Shown here: positions 8,547-17,100 of the stretch, one piece after another
Layout of the letters: each line of letters begins with the position of its first letter
How positions within the stretch are numbered: the first letter of the stretch is position 1
Assembly (NCBI RefSeq): GCF_004352825.1
Contig: NZ_SJRW01000002.1
Span: 930,001-994,000, forward strand
From: Luteimonas arsenica
GTDB lineage: Bacteria; Pseudomonadota; Gammaproteobacteria; Xanthomonadales; Xanthomonadaceae
Length of the DNA: 64,000 nucleotides
Reading direction: 5' to 3'
Program-made: the position numbers and the translations under genes
The notes under the pieces: generated by a model
The model's database searches: none
What the model was told of the DNA's origin: nothing
Seen by the model: the letters and a program-made list of their open reading frames with translations, nothing else

Positions 8547-9143
8547 ATGAGCGTGCCCCTGCTCGAACAGCTGGTCGAGGCCTTCCGGGTGCTGCCCGGG
8601 GTCGGCCAGAAGACGGCGCAGCGCATGGCCTACCACGTGCTCGAGCGCGGGCGCGACGGCGGCCGTCGTCTCGCCGAGGTGCTGGGCGAGGCGGTGGAGA
8701 AGATCGGCCACTGCGAGCGCTGCCGCGACTTCAGCGAAACCCCGCTGTGCCCGACCTGCGCCAGCGCCTCGCGCGACGCACACCAGCTGTGCGCGGTCGA
8801 GTCGCCCGCCGACCGGCTGGCGATCGAGCAGGCCACCGGCTACCGCGGCCTGTACTTCGTGCTGCAGGGCCGGCTCAGTCCGCTGGACGGCATCGGCCCG
8901 CGCGAGCTCGGCCTGCACCTGCTCGGCGAGCGCCTGGCGCAGGGCGAGGTGCAGGAACTGATCATCGCCACCAACCCCACCGTCGAGGGCGAGGCCACCG
9001 CGCACTACCTCGCGCAGCTGGCCCGCCAGCACGGCGTGCGCCCCAGCCGGCCCGCGCACGGCCTGCCGCTGGGCGGTGAACTCGAATACGTCGACCGCGG
9101 CACCCTGTCGCACGCCTTCGGCAGCCGCGGCGAGATGGCCTAG
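8547..9143 (+). CDS. recR: Recombination mediator protein RecR
   Basis: It works with RecF and RecO to load RecA at single-strand gaps; recO is also in this window. The 198-residue protein has the N-terminal helix-hairpin-helix ([15 protein letters not shown]), a four-cysteine zinc finger ([16 protein letters not shown], near 57-72), and a Toprim domain containing [13 protein letters not shown] and [13 protein letters not shown]. It ends with the [14 protein letters not shown] segment (Walker B-like) at the C-terminus. The spacing of 28 bases from ybaB is consistent with a shared operon. Confidence 0.97.
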   Translation: MSVPLLEQLVEAFRVLPGVGQKTAQRMAYHVLERGRDGGRRLAEVLGEAVEKIGHCERCRDFSETPLCPTCASASRDAHQLCAVESPADRLAIEQATGYRGLYFVLQGRLSPLDGIGPRELGLHLLGERLAQGEVQELIIATNPTVEGEATAHYLAQLARQHGVRPSRPAHGLPLGGELEYVDRGTLSHAFGSRGEMA

Positions 9144-9152
9144 GAGAACCCC

Positions 9153-9500
9153 ATGAGCACCATCTTCCACAAGATCATCGCCCGCGAGATCCCCGCCGAC
9201 ATCGTCTACGAGGACGAGCACCTGATCGCCTTCCGCGACATCGCGCCGCAGGCACCGGTGCACGTGCTGTTCGTGCCCAAGGTCGACGTCGCCACGCTCA
9301 ACGACCTGGCGTCCGACCAGGCCGAAGTCGTCGGCCGCCTGGCGGTGGCCGCGGCGGCTTACGCGAAGAAGGAAGGCTTCGACGAGGACGGCTACCGCAT
9401 CGTCATGAACTGCAACGAAGACGGCGGACAGACCGTGTTCCAGATCCACCTGCACCTGCTGGCCGGCGCGCCGCTGGGACGCTTCGGCACGCCCGCCTGA
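9153..9500 (+). CDS. HIT (histidine triad) family protein with altered triad
   Basis: This 115-residue protein matches HinT-type purine nucleoside phosphoramidases along its whole length (starts STIFHKIIAREIPADIVYED, ends GAPLGRFGTPA). The triad, normally H-x-H-x-H, reads Q-I-H-L-H-L-L near residue 100: the first His is Gln while the middle (nucleophile in HinT) and third His are kept. AGGAGA precedes the ATG at 9153. It follows recR by 9 bases and may be cotranscribed. Whether hydrolase activity is kept is unclear; the variant may be normal for the lineage. Confidence 0.88.
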   Translation: MSTIFHKIIAREIPADIVYEDEHLIAFRDIAPQAPVHVLFVPKVDVATLNDLASDQAEVVGRLAVAAAAYAKKEGFDEDGYRIVMNCNEDGGQTVFQIHLHLLAGAPLGRFGTPA

Positions 9501-9508
9501 GGCGGGCG
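9490..9508. terminator. Hairpin spanning the stop codon of the HIT gene
   Basis: An 8-bp GC stem (9490-9497 with 9501-9508) has the TGA stop codon itself (9498-9500) as its three-base loop. It sits between two convergent genes (the Slp lipoprotein stops at 9513). No U tract follows on either strand, so termination is only possible, not shown. Confidence 0.4.
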
Positions 9509-9512
9509 GCGC

Positions 9513-9992
9513 TTACCAGTAGCCCCACCACGGCCACGGCGCCGGGCGCGTGACCACGTTGCGGTCGCGCTTGGGCCACAGGTAGACCACGTCGGCGTCG
9601 ACCATCGGGAAGCGGTAGCTGTAGCCGCCGATGCTGCGGTCCTCGTGTCCGGCCAGGCGGCCGGTGAAGGTCACTTCGCGGTTCACTTCGAACACCGCCG
9701 GGTCGTAGAAGCCGGCACGGCAGGCGATGAAGCGGCCGCCGGTGTCGTCGCTGGCCCAGTAGGGCCGACCGTAGTGGTCCAGGCGGGTGGACACCATCTC
9801 GAAGCAGGTGCTGTCCGCGCGCGGTTCGACCTGGACGATGCGGCCGCCCCAGCGCACCGGGCTGCCGGTGGCGTCGGTTTCGGCGGCATCACGCGGGGCC
9901 AGCGGGCTGTACTCGCCCTGCAGCGGCTTGGGCTGCGAGGCGCAGGCGGCCAGCAGTGCGACGGCGGCGAGTGCGGAAAGGGTAGTGCGCAT
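9513..9992 (-). CDS. Slp family outer-membrane lipoprotein
   Basis: A 159-residue lipoprotein with signal MRTTLSALAAVALLAAC, lipidated at Cys17. The mature part has RWGGRIVQV, STCFEMVSTRLD, GRFIACRAGFYDPAVFE and REVTFTGRLAG, the recurrent blocks of the Slp (carbon-starvation-inducible, YeaY) family. It ends in a Trp-rich WPWWGYW tail. The family is outer-membrane lipid-anchored and its function is unknown. The start at 9992 was chosen because it opens directly into the signal peptide. It could be the last gene of the MoxR operon, being 35 bases downstream on the same strand. Confidence 0.87.
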   Translation of the reverse strand: MRTTLSALAAVALLAACASQPKPLQGEYSPLAPRDAAETDATGSPVRWGGRIVQVEPRADSTCFEMVSTRLDHYGRPYWASDDTGGRFIACRAGFYDPAVFEVNREVTFTGRLAGHEDRSIGGYSYRFPMVDADVVYLWPKRDRNVVTRPAPWPWWGYW

Positions 9993-10027
9993 GGATGTCT
10001 CCGGTCGGTTCCTGGTCGTTGCCGGCG

Positions 10028-11977
10028 TCAGGGGCGGTGTGCGCGAAGCTCGCGCAGCAGGTCGCGTGCATCGCCCTGCTGCCGGGGAGCGTAACGCCAA
10101 TCGCTGAAACGCGCGCAGAGACCGGTGAGGGCGGCGGCCCGCGGACGCTGGGCGACCACGCGTGCCGCCCAGCCGGCGGCGGTCTCGTGCCGCTCGCGTC
10201 CCAGGCCCAGGCGCGCGTAGCGGGCGCCCAGCCGATGCCAGGCGCGCAGCACCGGATCGCGCTCGCGTTCGCCGCGGGCGACCAGCCAGAGCATGCCGGC
10301 CAGGGCCAGTCCGCCAGCCAGCGCGAACAGCAGCACGAGCTGGACATGGTCCAGCTCGCGGCCACCGAAGGCCTGGAGCAGGTGGCGCTGGCGATCGGCA
10401 TTGAAGCCCAGCACCAGGTCGTTCCAGCCGCGGCGCAGCCAGTCGCCGATATCCAGCATGGGCGCCAATGCCTGCAGGCCGGCCGGGCCGCGCGAAGCGC
10501 GGTCGGCGATGGTGTCGTAGATCCGTTCGGGTGCGACCGCCGCAGTCGGGTCCACGCGCACCCAGCCGCGCCCGGGAAGCCAGACCTCAGCCCAGGCATG
10601 GGCATCCGAATTGCGCACGATCCAGTAGTCGCCGAAAGGGTTGCGGTAGCCGCCGACGTAGCCGGTGACCACGCGCGCCGGCACGCCCGATGCGCGCATC
10701 AGCACCACGAAGGCGGAGCTGAAGTGTTCGCAGAAGCCTTCCTGCTGGTCGAAGAGGAACTGGTCGACGGCATGGCGCCCGGGCAGCGGCGTGTCCAGGG
10801 TGTAGGCGAACTCGGCGCGGATCCAGGACAGTGCGCGATTGACGATCGCGGCATCGGCGGCAGGGCCTTCGCCGGCTTCCACGCGCCACTGCCGCGCCAG
10901 CGCGCGGGTGCGCGGGTTGAAGCCTTCTGGCAGGCGCAGTGCCGCCGCGTGCATGAACGGCAGCAGTTCGGCGTCGAAGACCGACGGCGCGGCGGAGCGC
11001 ATCTTCCAGCGGGTGACGGAGGTCAGTGGATACGGCGCCGACAGCACGTGGTCGTAGCTGCGTTGCACGCCACCAGGGGTGTCGGCGGGAAGCTCGAGCG
11101 CGGCCAGCAGGCGCTGGTCGTTGGGCTCGACCTCGAGCTCATAGCTGTAGGTGGCCGGGCCCGGAGTCAAGGCTGGCGCGGGCAGCGTGCCCATCTGCCG
11201 GAGCGCGGTCCATTCGCGGCCGTCGAAATTCCACAGCACCGGGCCGCGCCAGTACATCTGCGAGGTCGGTGGGGCAGGGCCGTCGAAGGTGACGCGCAGC
11301 GCCGGGCTGTCGTCCGCCAGCATGTCGAACCAGTCTCCTGGCCGCATCGTGTCGGAGAGCCCGGTACGGCCGATCACGCGCTCGGGCACGCCCCACAGAG
11401 GCGACGCCATGCGCGGGAACAGCCAGAAGGCGGCCAGCGCCAACGGCAGACCGATGGCGACCATGGCGGCGACCTGGCGCAGGCGCTCCCGGGGGCGGAA
11501 CGTGGCGGTCTCAAGGCTCTCCAGCTCGGCAAGGCGGGCCATTGCGGCCAGCGCCAGCAGCGTCGCGCAGAGCCCGAGCGCGAGGCTTGCCGGTCCCTGG
11601 TCGAGCAGGAAGGTGGCGAACGGTGCGAACAGGGCGAAGCCCAGCAGGCTGCGGGCGTCGCGCAGCGTCGCGAGTTCCAGCGGCTTGATCGCCAGCATCG
11701 CCGCCAGCAGCGCGCAGCCGGTGTCGCGGCCGAAGGCGAAGCGCGAGTCAAGGAGTACCAGCGCCACCAGCGTCGCGGCCAGCAGCAGGCGCAGCGGCGC
11801 CGGCAGCCGGCGCCACCACGACAGCACCCCCGTTGCCGCCGCGACGGCCGCAAGGCCCGCCGCCAGCGGTCCGGGCAGCTGCAGCAGCAGGGGCAGCAGG
11901 CAGGCGGCCGCCGCGGTGAGCGTCCAGGCGCGCGCCTGCGCATCCAGCGGTTGCCTGGCGGGACGGCCCTCAGCCAT
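10028..11977 (-). CDS. DUF3488 and transglutaminase-like membrane protein (TgpA family)
   Basis: A 649-residue inner-membrane protein. The N-terminal third holds about six hydrophobic segments (DUF3488). The periplasmic part contains a transglutaminase-like triad: Cys in QEGFCEHFSSAF, His in NSDAHAWAEVWLPG and Asp in VRVDPTAAV. A further membrane helix lies near the C-terminus (LVLLFALAGGLALAGMLWLV). Pseudomonas TgpA is an essential member of the family. Its ATG overlaps the 3' end of the DUF58 gene by 8 bases, so the two are translationally coupled; the order MoxR, DUF58, transglutaminase is conserved in many proteobacteria. Substrate is unknown. Confidence 0.92.
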   Translation of the reverse strand: MAEGRPARQPLDAQARAWTLTAAAACLLPLLLQLPGPLAAGLAAVAAATGVLSWWRRLPAPLRLLLAATLVALVLLDSRFAFGRDTGCALLAAMLAIKPLELATLRDARSLLGFALFAPFATFLLDQGPASLALGLCATLLALAAMARLAELESLETATFRPRERLRQVAAMVAIGLPLALAAFWLFPRMASPLWGVPERVIGRTGLSDTMRPGDWFDMLADDSPALRVTFDGPAPPTSQMYWRGPVLWNFDGREWTALRQMGTLPAPALTPGPATYSYELEVEPNDQRLLAALELPADTPGGVQRSYDHVLSAPYPLTSVTRWKMRSAAPSVFDAELLPFMHAAALRLPEGFNPRTRALARQWRVEAGEGPAADAAIVNRALSWIRAEFAYTLDTPLPGRHAVDQFLFDQQEGFCEHFSSAFVVLMRASGVPARVVTGYVGGYRNPFGDYWIVRNSDAHAWAEVWLPGRGWVRVDPTAAVAPERIYDTIADRASRGPAGLQALAPMLDIGDWLRRGWNDLVLGFNADRQRHLLQAFGGRELDHVQLVLLFALAGGLALAGMLWLVARGERERDPVLRAWHRLGARYARLGLGRERHETAAGWAARVVAQRPRAAALTGLCARFSDWRYAPRQQGDARDLLRELRAHRP

Positions 11978-12944
11978 GGTTCGGTTCTGTGCCGTCAGCT
12001 GCCGGTAGCAACGCCAGCGCACGCAGGCAGGCATGGCGATGCGCGGCACCGCGCGCCGGACCGATCGCCTGTTGCGGAAGCTGCAGGCGATAGCGTCGTC
12101 CCTCGCGCTCGGCCTCGTCGACCCAGCGGGCCAGGCGACTGATGCGGGCCTCGTGCGGCAGGGCCAGGAGCGTCCAGTCCAGCACCACGTCCGCGCCTTG
12201 CGGTTGCTCGTACTCGCGCACCAGCAGGGAGCCCTGGCGTGCCGAGGGCTTCCAGGCGATCGCACGGCGCGAATCGCCGCGGCGCCAGGCACGCAGGTGG
12301 TGGACATCGTCGCCGGCCGGGTGCATGCGCGCTTGCGACGCATCGCCGGCACCCAGCGGCAGCGGTGGGCCTTCTGCTTCCGGTCTGGGATAGACCAGCA
12401 AGGCGCCGTTCGGCCAGACATAGGCCCAGGCGCGCGCAAGTCCGAGCGGGCGGGTGGTGGAAAGGGTGATGCGGCCCGGATGGAGCCAGCCGCGCCTGCG
12501 CGTGGGCAGGGCCAGGCGCACCTCGCCTGCGCCGTCGGCCAGCGAGGCGAAGGCATGCCTGTCGTCCACTGCCAGGCGCAGGCCGCGGCGCACGCGCCCG
12601 GGGTCCGCGCGCAGGTGGACGCGCAGCATCATCGGCATGCCCGCCACCACCGGCTCTGCGTCGACCGCAGCCACCCGCAGGCCTGACAGCTGCAGGTGCG
12701 CCACGAACAGGGTCGTGTTGCCGGTGCCGGCCAGCAGCAGGGCCAGCAGCAGGGCGGGGTTGTTGTTGTAGTTCAGCGCGCCGACCAGCATCACCGCCAG
12801 CAGGAGCGCGAAGAAGGCGCCGAAGGTGGTCGGCAGGATGTAGATGCGGCGGCGGTCCAGGTCGACCGGGAGCGGTTCGGGCCCGCGCGGGCGCGCCAGC
12901 GATTCCAGGCGCCTGCGCAGGCCGGACAGGCGCACCTGCGCCAC
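11970..12944 (-). CDS. DUF58 domain-containing membrane protein
   Basis: A 324-residue protein with two adjacent N-terminal membrane segments (YILPTTFGAFFALLLAVMLV, then ALLLALLLAGTGNTTLF) followed by a periplasm- or cytosol-facing beta-rich region. It carries the DUF58 signature GDDVHHLRAWRRGDSRRAIAWK near residues 223-244. The start is GTG at 12944, 2 bases from the MoxR stop. DUF58 proteins are encoded with MoxR ATPases and are thought to be their clients; the transglutaminase gene follows with overlap. Confidence 0.92.
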   Translation of the reverse strand: MAQVRLSGLRRRLESLARPRGPEPLPVDLDRRRIYILPTTFGAFFALLLAVMLVGALNYNNNPALLLALLLAGTGNTTLFVAHLQLSGLRVAAVDAEPVVAGMPMMLRVHLRADPGRVRRGLRLAVDDRHAFASLADGAGEVRLALPTRRRGWLHPGRITLSTTRPLGLARAWAYVWPNGALLVYPRPEAEGPPLPLGAGDASQARMHPAGDDVHHLRAWRRGDSRRAIAWKPSARQGSLLVREYEQPQGADVVLDWTLLALPHEARISRLARWVDEAEREGRRYRLQLPQQAIGPARGAAHRHACLRALALLPAADGTEPNHG

Positions 12945-12946
12945 GT

Positions 12947-13900
12947 TCAGTCGACCGCGACGGCGTGCAGGACCGCCTGCGCCAGGCTTGCCCCGTCGCC
13001 GGCGTCGGCCTCGCCCACGAGCCGGTGCGCGGCGACCGCGGCGAACAGCGCCTGGATGTCGTCGGGCAGCACGTGGCCGCGGCCGAGCAGCAGCGCATGC
13101 GCGCGCGCGGCGCGGAGCAGGGCGATGCCTGCGCGAGGGGACAGGCCCACGCGCACGCCGGCATGATGCCGGCTGCGCTCCAGCAGCGCCTGCACGTAGC
13201 GCACCAGGGCGTCGCTGGCATGCACCGCCAGCACCGCCTCGCGCAGCCGGAGGACCTGTTCGGAGCCGAGCAGGGGCAGTGCTTGCGCGATCAGATCACG
13301 GCGGTCGCTGCCGGCCAGCAGTTCGCGCTCGGCCGCGGCGTCGGGGTAGCCCAGCTGCAGGCGCAGCAGGAAGCGGTCGAGCTGGGAATCCGGCAGCGGG
13401 TAGGTGCCGGCAAGGTCGACCGGATTCTGGGTGGCGATGACGAAGAAGGGTGCCGGCAGCGAATGGGTGGTGCCGTCGACGGTGACCTGGTGCTCGGCCA
13501 TGGCTTCGAGCAGGGCGCTCTGCGTGCGCGGCGGCGCGCGGTTGATCTCGTCGGCCAGCAGCACGTGCGCGAACACCGGGCCGGGATGGAAGGCGAAGCC
13601 GCCGCCCTGGGTGTCGTAGACCGACACGCCGACGATGTCCGAGGGCAGCAGGTCGGAGGTGAACTGCACGCGCTGGAAGCCCAGGCCCAGGGTGGCGGCC
13701 AGGGCATGCGCCAGCGTGGTCTTGCCCAGACCGGGCAGGTCCTCGATCAGCAGGTGGCCGTCGGAGAGCAGGGCGGTGAAGGCGAAGCGGACCGCCTGTT
13801 CCTTGCCCAGTACCAGTGAGTTCACCTGCGCCTGTGCATCATTCAGGGCATTGCGCAGGGCGTCGGTTAGCATGTCCTGTTTCGCGGACTGGGCGGTCAT
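12947..13900 (-). CDS. MoxR-family AAA+ ATPase
   Basis: A 317-residue AAA+ ATPase that probably works as a chaperone on its DUF58 and transglutaminase partners. Walker A is EDLPGLGKTT (about 54-63), Walker B is LLADEINRAPPRTQSALLEAM, sensor 1 is VIATQNPVDLAGTYPLPDSQLDRF and the lid domain ends GLSPRAGIALLRAARAHA; all are typical of MoxR. It is first in a three-gene minus-strand operon. ATG 13900 is preceded by CCCGGCATG context without a strong Shine-Dalgarno; an internal Met at 13873 is the alternative. Confidence 0.94.
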   Translation of the reverse strand: MTAQSAKQDMLTDALRNALNDAQAQVNSLVLGKEQAVRFAFTALLSDGHLLIEDLPGLGKTTLAHALAATLGLGFQRVQFTSDLLPSDIVGVSVYDTQGGGFAFHPGPVFAHVLLADEINRAPPRTQSALLEAMAEHQVTVDGTTHSLPAPFFVIATQNPVDLAGTYPLPDSQLDRFLLRLQLGYPDAAAERELLAGSDRRDLIAQALPLLGSEQVLRLREAVLAVHASDALVRYVQALLERSRHHAGVRVGLSPRAGIALLRAARAHALLLGRGHVLPDDIQALFAAVAAHRLVGEADAGDGASLAQAVLHAVAVD

Positions 13901-13947
13901 GCCGGGCTCCGTGGGTGTCCATCGAAGTGTAACGAGGTCCTTGCCGG

Positions 13948-15801
13948 ATGCGGGAAAAGATCGACGCGCGAGCGACCTTCGTCGCCCTGTGGTGCGCATT
14001 GCTGTTGCTCAAGGCCGTGATCGCCACGCGCCTCTCGCTGTTCGTGGACGAGGCGTTCTACTGGCAGGAAAGCCGGCACCTGGCTTGGGCCTATTCCGAT
14101 CTTCCGGGACTTACCGCGTGGCTGATCCGCGTGGGCACCACCGTCTTCGGCGAGGGGACGCTGGCACTGCGCATGCCGTTCCTGCTGCTGGCATCGATCG
14201 CGCCGTGGCTGGTGGTGCGGATCACCGCACGCGAGTTCGGTGAGCGCGAGGGCTGGGTGGCCGGTATCGCCGCGCTGCTGCTGCCGCTGGCGGGTTCGCT
14301 GGGACTGATGGCCTTGCCGGACACGGCGATGGTGGTGGCGACGCTCCTGTGCCTGGACGCGGGTGCACGCCTGCTGCGCGGGGTCGGCTACGGTGCCGCG
14401 CTGCAACTGGCGATCGGCCTCGCCATGGGTGCGCTCAGCCACTATCGCTTCGCCGCGGTGATCGGCGTCGGCGTGGTCGCGCTGCTGCTGCTGCCGCAGG
14501 GCCGGCAGGCGCTGCGCGATCCGCGGCTCTGGATCGCGATCGCGTTCGGTGCCGCGGCCTGGACGCCGCTGCTGGCGTGGAATTTCGAGAACGCCGAAGC
14601 CGGCCTGCGCTTCCAGCTGGTCGATCGCCATCCCTGGGCCTGGCAGCCGGGCGGTGCCTGGTTCATCGCCATCCAGACGCTGCTGGCCACGCCGCTGCTG
14701 TTCGCGGCCCTGCTTTGGGCGGGCTGGCGCGGCCTCCGAGACGAACGCGAGGGCGTACGGTTCCTGGCCCTCTCCGGGTTGCTGGTGGTGGCCGGGTTCT
14801 TCGTCCTGGGCTTCTTCGCCGACACCGAGCGCGTCAGCTTCCACTGGCCGTTGCCGGGCCTGATGGCGCTGCTGCCGCTGCTGCCGGTGGCGCTGCTGCG
14901 CTGGCCGCGCTGGCTGCGGGGACTGACCTGGGCGATGGCCGCGGTGGGGCTGGCCCTGGTCCTGGGCTACTACGTGCTGGTCTCGTCGCCGCAGCTGCGT
15001 GCGCAGACGGCGTCGCTCAAGTGGTATCCGTCGAACTTCGCCGGCTGGGTCGAACTCGCCGACGTCGTCGGCGAAGTGAAGGCCGGGATGCCGGAAGGCA
15101 CCCGCATCGTCGCGGACAACTTCAAGATCGGGGCCGAGCTCGGCTTTGCGCTCGACGACCCGTCGATCGAGGTGCTGGAGCATCCGGTGAACCGCGCGCA
15201 CGGCCGCGCGCCGCAATTGCGCCTGTGGGGGCTCGAGGCCCGTGGGGGCACCGATCGCGGCGACGACCCGGTGCTGCTGGTCGTCGGTGCCAGCGAGATC
15301 GAGTACAAGCATTTGCTGCTGCGCTACCACGCGCTGTGCCGCCGCTTCGGCCCGCTGCCGCCGCCGCGCACGGTGTCCGTCGACCACGGCCGCACCCGCT
15401 TCCTGCTGTTCGCGCTGGGCGCGCGCCAGGCCGCGGTGCCGGACGAGGCCTGCACGCTGCCGGCCATGGCCTGGTTCGATTCACCGCTGCAGGACGAGCG
15501 GGTGGGTCGCAGTTTCGGCGTGACCGGGTGGGCTTTCAAGGACGGGGTGGGCATCGAGCGCGTCGAGGTGACCGTCGATGGCGAGGTCGTCGCCACCGCA
15601 CGCTATGGCGGTGATCGGGCCTACGTCGCCGAGTACTGGAAGATCTCCACCGACGAGGCGCACCCCGGCGTCGGCTTCGAGGCCCGGGTGGAGCTTCCGC
15701 CGGGCCGTGGCGGCAGTCGCTGGCTGGGCCTTCGCCTGCACGGTCGCGACGGCAGCATGGAAAGCTGGCCGGAGCAGCGGATCGTGGTGGAAGGCGACTG
15801 A
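13948..15801 (+). CDS. Family 39 glycosyltransferase (ArnT-like) with C-terminal beta domain
   Basis: A 617-residue polytopic membrane enzyme that should transfer a sugar from a polyprenyl-phosphate donor on the periplasmic side. Residues 34-35 are the DE pair of the first outer loop (FVDEAFYWQESRHLAWAY), followed by about ten or more hydrophobic helices up to residue 350. The region 350-500 is soluble and the last 115 residues (from MAWFDSPLQDERVG) form a repeat of beta strands with GVTGWAFKDGVGIERVEV, like an Ig- or carbohydrate-binding sandwich. Possible substrates are lipid A, a glycan lipid or a protein. It is divergent from MoxR, 47 bases away. Confidence 0.85.
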   Translation: MREKIDARATFVALWCALLLLKAVIATRLSLFVDEAFYWQESRHLAWAYSDLPGLTAWLIRVGTTVFGEGTLALRMPFLLLASIAPWLVVRITAREFGEREGWVAGIAALLLPLAGSLGLMALPDTAMVVATLLCLDAGARLLRGVGYGAALQLAIGLAMGALSHYRFAAVIGVGVVALLLLPQGRQALRDPRLWIAIAFGAAAWTPLLAWNFENAEAGLRFQLVDRHPWAWQPGGAWFIAIQTLLATPLLFAALLWAGWRGLRDEREGVRFLALSGLLVVAGFFVLGFFADTERVSFHWPLPGLMALLPLLPVALLRWPRWLRGLTWAMAAVGLALVLGYYVLVSSPQLRAQTASLKWYPSNFAGWVELADVVGEVKAGMPEGTRIVADNFKIGAELGFALDDPSIEVLEHPVNRAHGRAPQLRLWGLEARGGTDRGDDPVLLVVGASEIEYKHLLLRYHALCRRFGPLPPPRTVSVDHGRTRFLLFALGARQAAVPDEACTLPAMAWFDSPLQDERVGRSFGVTGWAFKDGVGIERVEVTVDGEVVATARYGGDRAYVAEYWKISTDEAHPGVGFEARVELPPGRGGSRWLGLRLHGRDGSMESWPEQRIVVEGD

Positions 15802-15811
15802 GCGCCGGCGC

Positions 15812-16528
15812 TCAGCCCCGCGCCGCGACCAGCACGGTGCGCGCGTGGCCGAAGTGGCTTCGCGCGGGCCGCCACAGCCTGGCTTCGGCGAAACCGGCGG
15901 CGCGCACGCGGTCCACGAGGTCGAGGCCGTAGTCGCGGTACACGAGTACGCTCTCGGGGCCGTTCAGGCGGTCGCCGTGGTAGGCAGGCGGAAGGATGTG
16001 CTCGATGCGCCCGTCGACAATGCGCGCGCGCACCTGCGTGGTCGCGGCGTCGGACATCGGCACCGTGAACAGCAGCCGGCCGCCGGGCCTGAGCACGCGG
16101 TGCAGCTCGCGCAGGCCGGCGAGGTCGTCGGGAACGTGCTCGAAGACCTCGGTCGAGGTGCAGAGGTCGAAGCTGCCATCGGCGAAGCTCAGGCGCTGGA
16201 CGTCCTCGCAGCGGACGCCGTCGCGCTCGCTGCCCGGCGCCACGCCGTCGAGGTACTCGCTGGTGGCCACGCTGCGGCAGCGCTGCCGCAGGTGTCGCAG
16301 GACTGCGCCCGTGGTGGAGAGTTCGTAGGCGTCGGTGCGCGCGAGATCGATCCCGCAGGCGTCCAGTGCCCCCAGCAACGCCATGTGCACCGGCGTCGCG
16401 CGGCAGCGCAGGCAGCGCACCAGCATCTCGTCCCCGCCCAGGCGCAGCAGCAGCGAGGGGCCACAGCCCGGACAGCGCAGCGGCGCCAGCCGGAGGTCCC
16501 TCAGGCGGGCGGAACCCAGCGGGTTCAC
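15812..16528 (-). CDS. SAM-dependent methyltransferase with N-terminal zinc ribbon
   Basis: A 238-residue protein. The N-terminus has two CxxC pairs (CPGC and CLRC, about 20 residues apart) that would bind zinc. The class I methyltransferase core follows: SFADGSFDLCTSTEVFEHVPD is the acidic post-II motif and HRVLRPGGRLLFTVPM the strand 5 segment. The usual glycine-rich motif I is not obvious, which is common in this Methyltransf_11-like group. Start GTG 16528 overlaps the YceF stop by 4 bases (GTGA), so the two are cotranscribed. Substrate is unknown; the convergent GT39 gene suggests glycan or lipid modification, as inference. Confidence 0.75.
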   Translation of the reverse strand: MNPLGSARLRDLRLAPLRCPGCGPSLLLRLGGDEMLVRCLRCRATPVHMALLGALDACGIDLARTDAYELSTTGAVLRHLRQRCRSVATSEYLDGVAPGSERDGVRCEDVQRLSFADGSFDLCTSTEVFEHVPDDLAGLRELHRVLRPGGRLLFTVPMSDAATTQVRARIVDGRIEHILPPAYHGDRLNGPESVLVYRDYGLDLVDRVRAAGFAEARLWRPARSHFGHARTVLVAARG

Positions 16529-17100
16529 GGCAGCGTGAGCCCGGACTCGCGCAGCAGGCGGGCGGTGTCCAGCAGCGGCAGCCCGACCAGTGCGGTCGGG
16601 TCGCGGCTTTCGATGGCCTCGAACAGGGTGATGCCCAGGCCTTCGGACTTGAAGCTGCCGGCGCAGTCGAAGGGCTGCTCGAGGTCGACGTAGCGCTCGA
16701 TCTCGTCGCGGTCGAGCCTGCGGAAGCGCACCAGGGTGGTGTCGAGCGCGGTGGTGACGGTGCCTCCCGAGGCCAAGGCCACCGCGGTGCGGAAGGCCAC
16801 GGCGCGGCCCGACATCGCCGTCAGCTGGGCGATCGCGGCTTCACGGTCGCCGGGCTTGCCCAAGGCCGTGCCGTCGAAGTCGGCGACCTGGTCGGAGCCG
16901 ATCACCCGCGCGTCCGGATACGAGGCGGCGACCGCCGCCGCCTTGGCGGCGGCCAGGCGCAGGGCGAGGGCTGCCGGGCTTTCCCCGGGCAGGGCGGCTT
17001 CGTCGACCTCGGGGCGGGCGGTTTCGAAGGGCAGGCGCAACCGGGCCAGCAGCTCGCGGCGGTACGGTGACGTCGAGGCGAGGACCAGGCCGGGGCTCAC
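16525..17100 (-). CDS. yceF: Maf-family nucleotide pyrophosphatase, YceF (m7GTP) type
   Basis: A 191-residue house-cleaning pyrophosphatase. It starts GLVLASTSPYRRELLARL, contains PEVDEAALPGESPAALALRLA, the catalytic IGSDQVADFDG, GKPGDREAA and ends CAGSFKSEGLGITLFE with DPTALVGLPLL. This pattern follows E. coli YceF, which hydrolyses 7-methyl-GTP, rather than YhdE. Start is GTG at 17100, overlapping the upstream gene by GTGA, and its own stop overlaps the methyltransferase. YceF genes lie beside yceD and rpmF in many gammaproteobacteria, as here. Confidence 0.93.
   Translation of the reverse strand: MSPGLVLASTSPYRRELLARLRLPFETARPEVDEAALPGESPAALALRLAAAKAAAVAASYPDARVIGSDQVADFDGTALGKPGDREAAIAQLTAMSGRAVAFRTAVALASGGTVTTALDTTLVRFRRLDRDEIERYVDLEQPFDCAGSFKSEGLGITLFEAIESRDPTALVGLPLLDTARLLRESGLTLP

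Noticed and set aside
9995-12142. Very long open frame on the plus strand opposite the transglutaminase gene
   Set aside because: It is antisense to DUF3488/transglutaminase, with low-complexity Arg/Ala/Gly content and no family resemblance; such frames are expected at this GC content.
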